Shown one piece after another: positions 33,308 to 41,481 of a DNA stretch of 64,000 nt. The translations under genes were made by a program, and so were the position numbers. The DNA comes from JAHFTW01 sp038046785 (lineage in GTDB: Archaea; Thermoplasmatota; E2; JACPAO01; JAHFTW01), in contig JBBSVM010000009.1 of assembly GCA_038046785.1 (NCBI GenBank), positions 1 through 64,000 of the forward strand, in the 5' to 3' direction. How positions within the stretch are numbered: the first letter of the stretch is position 1; each line of letters opens with the position of its first letter. The notes under the pieces were generated by a model. That model was given only the letters and a program-made list of their open reading frames with translations, did not search any database and was not told the DNA's origin.

Positions 33308-34462
33308 GTGCTGCAACGCTGGTGCGTGGCGTTCACGAAGGCAGAACGTGGCCTCATCGCGGGGGCGGCGTTTTTGGTCTTCACACGGGTTTTCGCGTTC
33401 AGCTTGACGACGCTCGGGTTCACCGAATACGCGCGCGGCTTGGCTCCTGACCTCGATGCTGAGAGTGCCTCGCTCTGGGCCGGCCTTGCGCTTGGGTCGT
33501 ACGGCGTGACGATGGCGTTTGCCCAACTCGCTTCGGGATGGCTTTCCGACCGCGTCGGTCGGCGCTCCGTTCTGGCTGGCGGAGCGGTGCTGTTCGTGGC
33601 GGGCGCCATCCTGTGCGCCGTCGCGGATTCCATCTCCATGCTGGTGGCGGGCCGGTTGCTCGCTGGCCTCGGCGGCGTCTCCAGCGTCGCCCTTGCCGCC
33701 GTGGGCGAGACCGTCCCTGAGGAGCGACGCACCCGCGCCATGGCGATGGTTGGTATCCCAGCTGGCCTCGGCGTCTTCCTTGGTTTCCTCGTCGGCCCCC
33801 CGCTTGCCAGCGTCGTCGGTTTCTCTGGTCTCTTCTGGGCAACGGCCATCCTTGGCCTTGTGGCGGCCCTCCCCGCACTGCGTCCTTTGCCGGCCCCGCT
33901 GCCCGGACCTGCCGCGCCCCACCGCAGCCTCACTGCTGCCGTGCTCGCCCTCGGCTTGGCCGGCTTTTGCGTCAACTACGCCATGACCTCGGTGATGTAC
34001 GATTTCCAGAGCGCCGTCCTCGGCCGCCTGGGCATCGGCCTCCTCGCCGTGACGCTGCTGGTGGCGCTTGCCATCATGGGCGGCATCGCTCGGCGCGTGG
34101 ACCGGGGCGCTGCAGCGGGTCGCGCCCTCGCCATCGCCTTGGCCTGCCTCGCCGTGGCTGCGCCGCTCTTCCGGCTTACCGAGGGCCTCCCGATCGTGGT
34201 CGGCGCGGGCATTTTGTTCTTCGCCGCGCACGCCACCCTCTCCGCGATCCTACCAAGCCAGGTGAGCCGCCTTGCGGGCCGCTCGGGAGGACTCGGCCAC
34301 GGCATCCAACTGGTCATCGCCTATCTTGGCTCAGCTGCAGGAGGGCTTGCCGCCGGCCGCTTCGCTCCAGAGCTTGCCCCCGCGTTCATCCTGCTCGCGA
34401 TTCTCGCTGGCCTCGCAGCGTTTGCCCTCTTGACCCGTCTTGCCGCCCATCCCCAACCTTGA
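33308..34462 (+). CDS. Major facilitator superfamily transporter
   Basis: 384 residues from GTG 33308; about 11-12 hydrophobic spans. The MFS signature between spans 2 and 3 is present as GWLSDRVGRRSVLAGG, and RLLAGLGGVSSVALAAVGETV lies before span 5. Looks like a proton-driven efflux or sugar-type carrier, but the substrate cannot be called. Ends 25 bases upstream of the heme A synthase gene, same strand. Confidence 0.85.
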   Translation: MLQRWCVAFTKAERGLIAGAAFLVFTRVFAFSLTTLGFTEYARGLAPDLDAESASLWAGLALGSYGVTMAFAQLASGWLSDRVGRRSVLAGGAVLFVAGAILCAVADSISMLVAGRLLAGLGGVSSVALAAVGETVPEERRTRAMAMVGIPAGLGVFLGFLVGPPLASVVGFSGLFWATAILGLVAALPALRPLPAPLPGPAAPHRSLTAAVLALGLAGFCVNYAMTSVMYDFQSAVLGRLGIGLLAVTLLVALAIMGGIARRVDRGAAAGRALAIALACLAVAAPLFRLTEGLPIVVGAGILFFAAHATLSAILPSQVSRLAGRSGGLGHGIQLVIAYLGSAAGGLAAGRFAPELAPAFILLAILAGLAAFALLTRLAAHPQP

Positions 34463-34487
34463 AATCAGAGGGGGAATGGGAGCCGCC

Positions 34488-35087
34488 ATGGAGGCTCGCA
34501 TCCAGCGCCTGCAGCGCCTTGGACTGGCATCGATTGGGGTCACGATTCTCCTCATGATGCTTGGCGCCTGGGTGAAGGCGACCGGCTCCGGCCTTGCCTG
34601 CCCCGACTGGCCCGCCTGCTACGGCGAATGGCTGCCGCCCTTCCCGAGCAGCGAGAACGGCGGAACCTATCAGGGCGAGCCCGTCCTCTTCACGCAGGCG
34701 CAGATTCTCTACGAGTGGGGCCACCGCGCCGTCGTGAGCCTGCTCCTCGTCCCGCTCCTTGCCTTTGCCATCGTCGCGGCGCGCGGAACCGAGCTGCGCC
34801 CCGCCTTGCGCTGGCTGCCCCTTGGCGCCGTCGGTCTCTACGTCCTGCAAGCGGGCCTGGGCGCCGTCACCGTCGTCACCGGCAACCCGCCCTGGGCCAC
34901 GACCGCCCACCTCACCATGGCGGTCGCCTTCCTGCTGGTCCAGACGGTCGCGACCTGCGCCGCCTTCTTTGCCCCCACGCTCCCGACGCCGCCCGCGCCG
35001 CCTGCCGAGGCACGCGAACCGCCGCCCGGCTTCGTCCAGCCGCGCCCCTTTTCCGGTTTCACTTGGCCCGAGGCCCCCAAACCATGA
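34488..35087 (+). CDS. ctaA: Half-size heme A synthase (CtaA/COX15-like)
   Basis: About 199 residues from ATG 34488 (EARIQRLQRLGLASIGVT); ATG 34476 is possible. Only four spans, that is, half the bacterial CtaA fold: MMLGAWVKATGSGLACPDWP is the conserved signature with a cysteine, EWGHRAVVSLL and TTAHLTMAVAFLLVQ carry the histidines that bind heme. Half-size forms are known in archaea and work as dimers. A proline-rich C-terminus follows. The stop overlaps the heme O synthase start as ATGA. Confidence 0.88.
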   Translation: MEARIQRLQRLGLASIGVTILLMMLGAWVKATGSGLACPDWPACYGEWLPPFPSSENGGTYQGEPVLFTQAQILYEWGHRAVVSLLLVPLLAFAIVAARGTELRPALRWLPLGAVGLYVLQAGLGAVTVVTGNPPWATTAHLTMAVAFLLVQTVATCAAFFAPTLPTPPAPPAEAREPPPGFVQPRPFSGFTWPEAPKP

Positions 35088-35971
35088 GCCGCCTCGGCGA
35101 CTACTGGGCCATCAGCAAGCCCCGCATTCTCTACCTCCTCCTGGTGGTGGCCTGGAGCGCCATGTTCGTCGCGGCGGGCGGCCTTCCCGATTGGAAGCCG
35201 TTCGTCGCCGTGACGCTCGCGGGCACCTTCTCGGTCGCCTCGTCGGGAGCCTTCAACCATGTCCTCGAGCGCCACAAGGACGCCCGCATGAGTCGCACCG
35301 CCGACCGCCCCGTCGCCTCCGGTCGCCTCCCCGTCGCCAACGCGGTCGCCTACGGCCTCATCACGGGCGCTCTCTCGTTTGCCAGCCTCGCCGTGATTGG
35401 CCTCTGGCTTGCCGCCGCCCTCACGGTGGGCGCCATCCTCTACTACGTCATCATCTACACGGTCATCCTGAAGCCGACGACGCCGCAAAACATCGTGATT
35501 GGCGGATTCGCCGGCTCCTTCCCCGCCCTCATTGGCTGGGCCGCACAGACCGGCAGCCTCGCCTGGCCCGCTGCGGCACCCGCCCTCCTCCTGGCCCTGC
35601 TGGTGTTCCTCTGGACGCCCGCCCACTTCTGGGCGCTCGCCCTGCTCTACAAGGAGGACTACGCCAAGGCGGAGTTCCCGATGATGCCAAACGTCCGGGG
35701 CGAAGAGTCGACACGGCGTCAGGTCGCAGTCTATGCGACGCTCACCGTCCTGTGCAGCTTCATCCTGGTGGCAACCAAAGATGCGGGATGGCTCTACGCC
35801 GCCGCCGCGACGCTGCTTGGCCTCTACCTCGTCGCGAAGGCTGCCCTGCTGGTCACGACGCCGTCGCCCAAGGCGTACCGCTCGTTCTTCTTCCTCACCA
35901 TCCAGTACCTCGGCGTCCTTCTCCTGGTGCTGATGCTGGACCGCGCCCTTGGCGTCGCGACCCTCGGCTGA
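35084..35971 (+). CDS. ctaB: Protoheme IX farnesyltransferase (heme O synthase)
   Basis: 295 residues. UbiA-superfamily prenyltransferase that adds a farnesyl group to heme b. First Asp-rich motif area NHVLERHKDARMSRTADRP, second loop YTVILKPTTPQNIVIGGFAGSFPALIGWAA, plus LWTPAHFWALAL. Together with ctaA it makes heme A for a terminal cytochrome oxidase, which is not in this window. Confidence 0.96.
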   Translation: MSRLGDYWAISKPRILYLLLVVAWSAMFVAAGGLPDWKPFVAVTLAGTFSVASSGAFNHVLERHKDARMSRTADRPVASGRLPVANAVAYGLITGALSFASLAVIGLWLAAALTVGAILYYVIIYTVILKPTTPQNIVIGGFAGSFPALIGWAAQTGSLAWPAAAPALLLALLVFLWTPAHFWALALLYKEDYAKAEFPMMPNVRGEESTRRQVAVYATLTVLCSFILVATKDAGWLYAAAATLLGLYLVAKAALLVTTPSPKAYRSFFFLTIQYLGVLLLVLMLDRALGVATLG

Positions 35972-36013
35972 CCCCACGAGCAGCCTCATCAAGGAGCACT
36001 TGGATGGTGTAGC

Positions 36014-36436
36014 GTGGCCCGCATCGACACGGAGGCTCGCACCGTTGTGGTCGCTCACAGCGTGGTGGCTGAAGGCACCGTCGAGCTGCGTGCTGAACAA
36101 ACGGGTGCCCTCGACATTCCCGCCGGTTCGAAGCTGGTCGTGGTGCACCGCTACGAGTTCGAGGAGGCGAGCCTTGCGCGCGAGTCGTTCCAGTTCGATC
36201 TGCGTGCCGAACTCGCAGGCGAGAGCCGCGAGGCCACCTCAACGGTGCGCGACCGGCCCCTGGTCGTGGATGATGGGAAAGGTGCCATCAGCGTGGCATT
36301 CCGTGCCGAAGCGGGCCGCCATCGCCTGCACTTCTGGGCCGCAAGCCGCTACACTCCGGGCCCCGGAAAGCCGCCGCTGGAGCGCACCCTCACGGGGACG
36401 CTGCAGCTCGTGGCGACAGCAACCGCCGAACGTTAG
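36014..36436 (+). CDS. Uncharacterised beta-rich protein, 140 aa
   Basis: Starts at GTG 36014, with AAGGAG some 20 bases upstream. No signal peptide or membrane span. Alternating strands (RTVVVAHSVVAEGTVELRAE, KLVVVHRYEF, RHRLHFWAASRY) suggest a single beta-sandwich domain. No family recognised. The first gene after ctaB on the same strand; convergent with the GNAT gene. Confidence 0.6.
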   Translation: MARIDTEARTVVVAHSVVAEGTVELRAEQTGALDIPAGSKLVVVHRYEFEEASLARESFQFDLRAELAGESREATSTVRDRPLVVDDGKGAISVAFRAEAGRHRLHFWAASRYTPGPGKPPLERTLTGTLQLVATATAER

Positions 36437-36448
36437 GCCAGCGACAAT

Positions 36449-36895
36449 CTAAGCAAGCGTCTTGCGGAGACGGAGCGCACTGCAGCCTTCGTGATAGAAA
36501 TCTTTGAGGCGGGCAACGCGCACGAAACCCATCCCCTCGTACCAGCCGACGAGGCGCGGGTCCTGCTCCTCCGCCTCGAGGCTCATGGTGCGCGCGCCCT
36601 GCTGTTTGGCAAGCTTCTCCGCGTGCGCCATGAGGCGGCGTCCAACCCCTTGGCCTCGCGCTTCGGGGTGGGTGGCAATGTCGTACACGCGCACGGTGTC
36701 GCGGAAATGCCAGAGCACCAGGATGCCGTCGAGCCGCTTGGGACCGGGGATGACCCAGAACGATTGCCGCGGGCTCGCAATGGAGCGACGCAGGCTCGCC
36801 TCCGATGCTTGTCGGTAGTCCTGGAACGCAGCGCGCTCCAAGTCCAGAATGGCAGGAAGGTCCGACTCCTTGGCGCGGCGGATTGGGGTGGTCAT
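36449..36895 (-). CDS. GNAT N-acetyltransferase in the RLAN/ATP-grasp cluster
   Basis: 148 residues. GNAT core: VYDIATHPEARGQGVGRRLM is the acetyl-CoA loop (R-x-x-G-x-G), then ARTMSLEAEEQDPRLVGWYEGMGFV. RimI-like in form. ATG 36895 overlaps the stop of the upstream ATP-grasp gene as ATGA, and that gene overlaps the RLAN gene, so the three are made together. It may acetylate the ligase product or supply the acyl step of the pathway. Confidence 0.88.
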   Translation of the reverse strand: MTTPIRRAKESDLPAILDLERAAFQDYRQASEASLRRSIASPRQSFWVIPGPKRLDGILVLWHFRDTVRVYDIATHPEARGQGVGRRLMAHAEKLAKQQGARTMSLEAEEQDPRLVGWYEGMGFVRVARLKDFYHEGCSALRLRKTLA

Positions 36896-37788
36896 GCCTT
36901 GGGCCCTTCGCGCGCGATGCGGTCGAGAATCTGCCCGAAGACGGGGGAGCCCTTGGGCAGTTCGCCGCCCGGGTCGATGTTGGGGTTGTCGTTGACCTCG
37001 ATGACCACGACGGAGCCATCCTCGCGCTGTTTGAGGTCCACGCCGTAGAGGCCGCCGCCGATGACGGCGCAGGCGTCGAGCGCCGCCTTCATCACCGCAT
37101 AGGGAACGTTGCCGAGCGGCACCGGTTCGATCTTGGCCCACTCCTTCTTGGTCTGGCCCTCCGGGGTGTCGTGGATGCGCCAGCCGCCCTTCGGGATGTG
37201 GTAGCGGGCGGCGTAGAGCGGGGCGCCGCACAGGACGCCGACGCGCCAGTCGAAGGCGCTCGGGGTGTAGCGCTGCAGCAGGATGACGTCGCTCTGGATG
37301 CTGAAACGGCGCACCAGCGTCTCGAGCTGTTTGGCGTCCGCCGCCTTCTCGACGGCGCTGCTGAACGCGCCGGACGGCGCCTTCACGACGATGGGGGTGC
37401 CCAGCTCCGCAAAGAGCGCCTCGGCATCGAGCGTCTCGCGCCCCTCCTTCGTGAGCAGCACAGTGTCGGGCGTCGGGATGGCGTGGTGCTCAAGGAGCTG
37501 CTGCACATGCGCCTTGTTCATGCAGGTCACCATGCTGCGCGGGTCGTCGACGACGCGCAGCCCGAGTTTCCAGGCGAAGCGGCTCGCCGCGAACGAGAGG
37601 CCGAGGACGTTGGTGTCGAGGCGGAGGAAGCAGGCGTCGAACTCGGCAAGGCGCGCCATGTCATGCACGTCGATGATTTCCGCCGTGTGGCCGTGCGTCG
37701 GGGCTTGGGCGACGTAGGTCTGCATTGCCTCCAGCTCGACGGCGCGGGCGCGGCTCGATTCATCCGATACAATCGCGATGCGCGCCAT
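36892..37788 (-). CDS. RimK-like ATP-grasp ligase
   Basis: 298 residues. An N-terminal Rossmann-like part (ARIAIVSDESSRARAVELEAM) leads to the ATP-grasp core: HHAIPTPDTVLLTKE, GTPIVVKAPSGAFSSAV with the ATP-binding lysine, DWRVGVLCGAPLYAARY and the metal-binding YGVDLKQREDGSVVVIEVNDN. RimK-type enzymes join amino acids through an acyl-phosphate; substrates could be a peptide, a protein tail or a small metabolite. The start overlaps the RLAN stop (TGATG). Confidence 0.9.
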   Translation of the reverse strand: MARIAIVSDESSRARAVELEAMQTYVAQAPTHGHTAEIIDVHDMARLAEFDACFLRLDTNVLGLSFAASRFAWKLGLRVVDDPRSMVTCMNKAHVQQLLEHHAIPTPDTVLLTKEGRETLDAEALFAELGTPIVVKAPSGAFSSAVEKAADAKQLETLVRRFSIQSDVILLQRYTPSAFDWRVGVLCGAPLYAARYHIPKGGWRIHDTPEGQTKKEWAKIEPVPLGNVPYAVMKAALDACAVIGGGLYGVDLKQREDGSVVVIEVNDNPNIDPGGELPKGSPVFGQILDRIAREGPKA

Positions 37789-38552
37789 CACAGCCCTCCG
37801 TGGTGCAGGTCGAGCGGGCGCTGGCTGACCTCTTCCAGGATGCGCAGGTCGCGCTCGGTCAATTCGTGCAGCGGCAGTGGGTCGAGGCCGAGGAAGAGCG
37901 GCTTGCTGCCCTCCGGCCCGTCGGGGTCGCCCGCCTCGACGAACCAGATGGTGGCGAGCGGAATGGCGAAGGTGCGCCAGACGTCCCAGGCGAGCTGGTA
38001 GTTGTCGTGCGCGGTGCAGCCGACGACCATGCGCATCGAGCGCAGCTCCCCCGGCATCGCCACGGCGAGCGCCGCGCGGGTGCCGTTCTGGGTGGCGCTG
38101 CGCCACTGTGCGGCTCGGCTGCGGGCCGACTGCACCTCGTAGTGCGCATCGGTCAATCCGGCGACCGGGACGAGGAGGCCCGGCACCGGGACATCGGAGG
38201 CCGCAAGCGCGACCTTCCATTCCACAGTGGGGATTCCAGCGTGGCGGGCGACCAGGAGGCAGGCGGCGGCATTCTGCGCGGTGGCGGCCTGCACCGGCGT
38301 CGGACTCGGCTCGATGCCGTTGATTTCGGCATCCACGAGCGCCCAGTAGCCCGCACGCAGGAAACGGTAGTCGCCGCACAGGTTGATGAATGGGCGGCGC
38401 ACGCCGGGCGCTCCAAGCGCTGGGGCAGCAACCGGCAGGGGCGGCTCGTTCACCGACTTCGGGGCGGTCGCCTTGCGCCGGCGATTGGGAAGACGGCGCA
38501 CCGGCGTGAGCGGCGACGGGCGCGGCGCGGCGGGGGAAGGCGGGCTGGCCAC
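37788..38552 (-). CDS. RLAN-domain protein (RimK-like ATP-grasp N-terminal domain)
   Basis: The core motif FINLCGDYRFLRAGYWALVDAE matches the RLAN domain, usually fused to the N-terminus of RimK-like ligases and here encoded as a separate first gene. About 254 residues from GTG 38552, chosen because ATTAAAC lies about 30 bases upstream; GTGs at 38453 or 38402 are also possible. The N-terminal ~60 residues are Pro/Arg-rich and probably disordered. Later segments (VEWKVALAASDVPVPGLLVPVAG, LATIWFVEAGD) look like an alpha/beta fold. Biochemical role unknown. Confidence 0.75.
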   Translation of the reverse strand: MASPPSPAAPRPSPLTPVRRLPNRRRKATAPKSVNEPPLPVAAPALGAPGVRRPFINLCGDYRFLRAGYWALVDAEINGIEPSPTPVQAATAQNAAACLLVARHAGIPTVEWKVALAASDVPVPGLLVPVAGLTDAHYEVQSARSRAAQWRSATQNGTRAALAVAMPGELRSMRMVVGCTAHDNYQLAWDVWRTFAIPLATIWFVEAGDPDGPEGSKPLFLGLDPLPLHELTERDLRILEEVSQRPLDLHHGGL

Positions 38553-38695
38553 GGGACCAAGCGGCGGCAGGAGCCGCCGTTTAATGGGTTGTGGTGGGCA
38601 CGGCGGCTTGATACCGACCTGCAAACAGGTCGATCATTTGGACGGCGGGCCCCTTCTTTCAGGGCGGGCCCCGCAGGCCGACCTGACGGCCTCCG

Positions 38696-38702
38696 CTTTA
38701 AC
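38696..38702 (+). promoter_or_regulatory. TATA-like box for the TauE-type exporter
   Basis: CTTTAAC lies 27 bases before GTG 38724, consistent with a leaderless transcript. The divergent element ATTAAAC at about 38580-38586 would serve the RLAN gene. Confidence 0.5.
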
Positions 38703-38723
38703 GCCCAAACTCGTCCCGCGAAC

Positions 38724-39470
38724 GTGGAGCCACTGACCCTCGTCTTTCTCTTGGCGGCGGGCTTCGTGGCCTCCTTCATCGACTCCCAAGTGGGCGGGGG
38801 CGGCGTCATCACACTCCCCGCCTACCTGCTGGTCGGACTGCCGCCGCAAGTCGCATTGGGCACCAACAAAGTCGGGGGGACCGCCAGCGCTCTGGTCGCC
38901 TCCATCAACTACCTGCGCAGCGGCGCGGTCCCGGTGCGGCAGGCTCTCCTCTTGCTGCCGCTCTCCATCCTGGGCGGCGCCATCGGGGTTTGGGCGGTGC
39001 TGCACTCAAGCGCCGACTGGCTCGTCCCCGCCATCATGGCCATCATGGTCGCGATGGCGGCCTACGTCCTGCTGCGGCCGCGTTTCGGGACGGAGGAGCG
39101 CATCCAGGCGGGCTGGATGCCGATGGCCGCCATGGCTCTCGCCGCCCTCGACATCGGCACCTACGACGGCATCCTCGGCCCCGGCACAGGGTCCCTGCTG
39201 CTCTTCGCCATCGTGGGATTCCTCGGCTACAATTTCCGCCGCGCCGCAGCACTCGGTCGCGTTCTGAACCTCGGCAGCAACGTGAGTGCCCTCACCTATT
39301 TCGTCGTCGCTGGCAAAGTGGATTGGAGCCTCGCGGTGCCGATGGCCATCAGCATGGGCATCGGCGGCTGGGTCGGCTCGCACACCACGCTCAAGCATGG
39401 CGACCGGTTCCTCAAACCGCTCTTCGTCGCCATCACGCTCGCCCTCCTGGCGCGCCTCGCCTTCGCCTGA
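38724..39470 (+). CDS. TauE/SafE family exporter
   Basis: 248 residues, about eight spans, with the family repeats GFVASFIDSQVGGGGVITLPA in the first half and DIGTYDGILGPGTGSLLLFA in the second. Members export sulfite, sulfoacetate or related anions; the substrate here is unknown. Start GTG 38724 (EPLTLVFLLAAGFVASF). Confidence 0.92.
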   Translation: MEPLTLVFLLAAGFVASFIDSQVGGGGVITLPAYLLVGLPPQVALGTNKVGGTASALVASINYLRSGAVPVRQALLLLPLSILGGAIGVWAVLHSSADWLVPAIMAIMVAMAAYVLLRPRFGTEERIQAGWMPMAAMALAALDIGTYDGILGPGTGSLLLFAIVGFLGYNFRRAAALGRVLNLGSNVSALTYFVVAGKVDWSLAVPMAISMGIGGWVGSHTTLKHGDRFLKPLFVAITLALLARLAFA

Positions 39471-39504
39471 ACCGTCAAGAAGGGATAGCCCAGTCCAGCG
39501 CTGC

Positions 39505-41040
39505 GTGCGCTTCGCTCCCGTCCTCTTTGTCGCCCTCCTCGCCGGCTGCACAGCTCCGAGCGCCGCGCCGGATGCGCAGCAAGCGGCAACGGACCCAACC
39601 TGGGACCCTCTCACCCTGGGAACGAACGACGTGGCGGAAGCGACCTACGATTTCGGTCTCCTGTTGGTCACCGACCCCGCTCTGTTTCCCTATCAATATC
39701 CCATCCAGATGACGGGAAACATCCGCTCCCCCGCCACGGGCGACGGCCCGTTCCCGCTCGTTCTGCTGATGCACGGCCGGCACGGCACCTGCGAACTGGC
39801 CGGTCTGGCAGAAGGCATCGGCACCCACCTCTGCCCCGATGCGCCGCCCATCATCGAGCCGGTGAACTCCTTCGAAGGCTACGACGGCCTCGCCCGCAAC
39901 CTCGCGAGCCACGGCTACGTTGTCGCCTCCCTCAACGCCAACCAGATCAACGACCGCGACCTCGTCGGCGACTCCGGCGCCAACGCGCGCGCCGAACTTC
40001 TGCTGGCCACCGTGGCCAACTTCGTCAACGTGAACAGCAATGGCGGCTCCGGCCTCGACGCGCTGCGCGGCCGCATCGACCTCGACCGTGTCGGCTTCAT
40101 GGGGCACAGCCGCGGCGGTGAAGGGGTCGCCCGCGCCGTGACGCTCAATCAAGAGCGCGGCAGCCCCGTCGCGCTCAATGCCATTTTCGCGCTCGCTCCC
40201 ACCGATTTCGCCCGCTGGCCCATCCCCGATGTCGCCTTCGCCACACTCTTGCCCTACTGCGACGGGGACGTCAGCAACCTGCAGGGCGCTTGGCTCTACG
40301 ACGACGCCCGCACCCTGCCCGGGGGACCACGCCACCAGATTCTTGCCATGGGGGCGAACCACAACTTCTACAACACCGTCTGGACCGGCGACGACTGGGG
40401 CACGACCGGTGCGTGGTGCGGCAGCGCCGAGGCGGGCAACGGCCGCGACAAGCCGGAGGCTCAGCGCGCCCACGGCGACGGTCTCATGGCGAGCTTCTTC
40501 CGCTTCTACGTTGGCGGCGAGGAAGGTTTTGCACCGCTCTGGGAACGCGGTGATTTGCCAGAATCGCTTTGCCCCGGGCGCGATGGTTGCGACGGCCGCA
40601 TTCTGCTTTCGTCGCAGCAGCTTGGCTCGCGCAGGGTCGACGTCGACGGCAAACCGACCCGCGTGGACGGATTGACGGCGAAGCGCTGCGCACCGGCGAC
40701 CTGCCCCGGCAACGTCACCATCGGAACCGCCGCGCAGACGACCTTGAGCGGAACCGGTGTTGCGAGCTATGACTTGGGCGACGCCGCCGGGTTCCGCGAC
40801 GCGACCGTGCGCCTTGGCGTGCCGACGAGTACCTATGCGCGCGGGTTCCTCGACGTCGGCTGCGACGGCCACCGTCTCGTGCAGCCGTTCAACTGGAAGG
40901 CACCTCCCGGTGAGGCGGCGGCCAAAACCGTGCTCTCCATGGTCCGCCTTGCCCTCCCAGAGGCTTGCCAGCAAGTGACCTTCCGCGTCGCACTCGACGA
41001 CGGCAACTTGCAGGTCGCCGACGTCCTCCTGCAGCCGTGA
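39505..41040 (+). CDS. Secreted alpha/beta-hydrolase lipoprotein
   Basis: 511 residues from GTG 39505 with signal peptide and lipobox (APVLFVALLAGC). The hydrolase core has an oxyanion/His-Gly region (FPLVLLMHGRHGTCE), nucleophile elbow GFMGHSRGGEG, and a late histidine in AMGANHNFYN. Many cysteines (PYCDG, CLGRDGCDG-type, CAPATCPG) suggest disulfides. C-terminal ~120 residues form a likely beta-sandwich. Substrate unknown; could be an ester or polymer. Its stop is directly adjacent to the convergent ferredoxin stop. Confidence 0.78.
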   Translation: MRFAPVLFVALLAGCTAPSAAPDAQQAATDPTWDPLTLGTNDVAEATYDFGLLLVTDPALFPYQYPIQMTGNIRSPATGDGPFPLVLLMHGRHGTCELAGLAEGIGTHLCPDAPPIIEPVNSFEGYDGLARNLASHGYVVASLNANQINDRDLVGDSGANARAELLLATVANFVNVNSNGGSGLDALRGRIDLDRVGFMGHSRGGEGVARAVTLNQERGSPVALNAIFALAPTDFARWPIPDVAFATLLPYCDGDVSNLQGAWLYDDARTLPGGPRHQILAMGANHNFYNTVWTGDDWGTTGAWCGSAEAGNGRDKPEAQRAHGDGLMASFFRFYVGGEEGFAPLWERGDLPESLCPGRDGCDGRILLSSQQLGSRRVDVDGKPTRVDGLTAKRCAPATCPGNVTIGTAAQTTLSGTGVASYDLGDAAGFRDATVRLGVPTSTYARGFLDVGCDGHRLVQPFNWKAPPGEAAAKTVLSMVRLALPEACQQVTFRVALDDGNLQVADVLLQP

Positions 41041-41403
41041 CTAGAGCCGCTGCAGCGTGAGCGCGTCCTCGGGGCAGGCGACGACGCAGAGGCCGCACGC
41101 CTTGCACTGATCGGAATTCGGAAGGTACGCCTGTTTCTTGCCGTGCGCGGTGACCTTCAGCTTCGCGATGAAGCCAAGCGGCTTGTAGTCCTCCGGCTTG
41201 ATGCGTTGGACCTCGAAGACGTCGTACGGGCAGACCGAGACGCAGTCGCCGTGCCCTTCGCACTTGCTGCGGTTGACGACGGGGACCCAGGTGGCGGCGG
41301 GCGCTTTGCATTTCTCGCCCGGGCGGTCGGGGTCGGCCGCTGCCGCCTTCGCCTTCGCAGCGTCCTTGGAGTTGCGCTCGTCGCGGGCGGCGGACTTGGC
41401 CAT
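41041..41403 (-). CDS. Ferredoxin with two [4Fe-4S] clusters
   Basis: 120 residues from ATG 41403. Cluster motifs CEGHGDCVSVCP and CKACGLCVVACP lie on either side of a 35-residue insert. The N-terminal ~30 residues are Lys/Ala/Asp-rich, which is unusual for a plain ferredoxin and may be a docking region. TTAA at 41428-41431 is a TATA-like box 28 bases from the start, so it is likely leaderless. Possible electron carrier for 2-oxoacid oxidoreductases; partner unknown. Confidence 0.9.
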   Translation of the reverse strand: MAKSAARDERNSKDAAKAKAAAADPDRPGEKCKAPAATWVPVVNRSKCEGHGDCVSVCPYDVFEVQRIKPEDYKPLGFIAKLKVTAHGKKQAYLPNSDQCKACGLCVVACPEDALTLQRL

Positions 41404-41481
41404 GCCCAAGCAGCCCGAGGCCTTGACTTAACCGCTCGTGTGGGGGAAAAACGTTCAAGCGTCCCCCGCGTCCCGGCCTCT

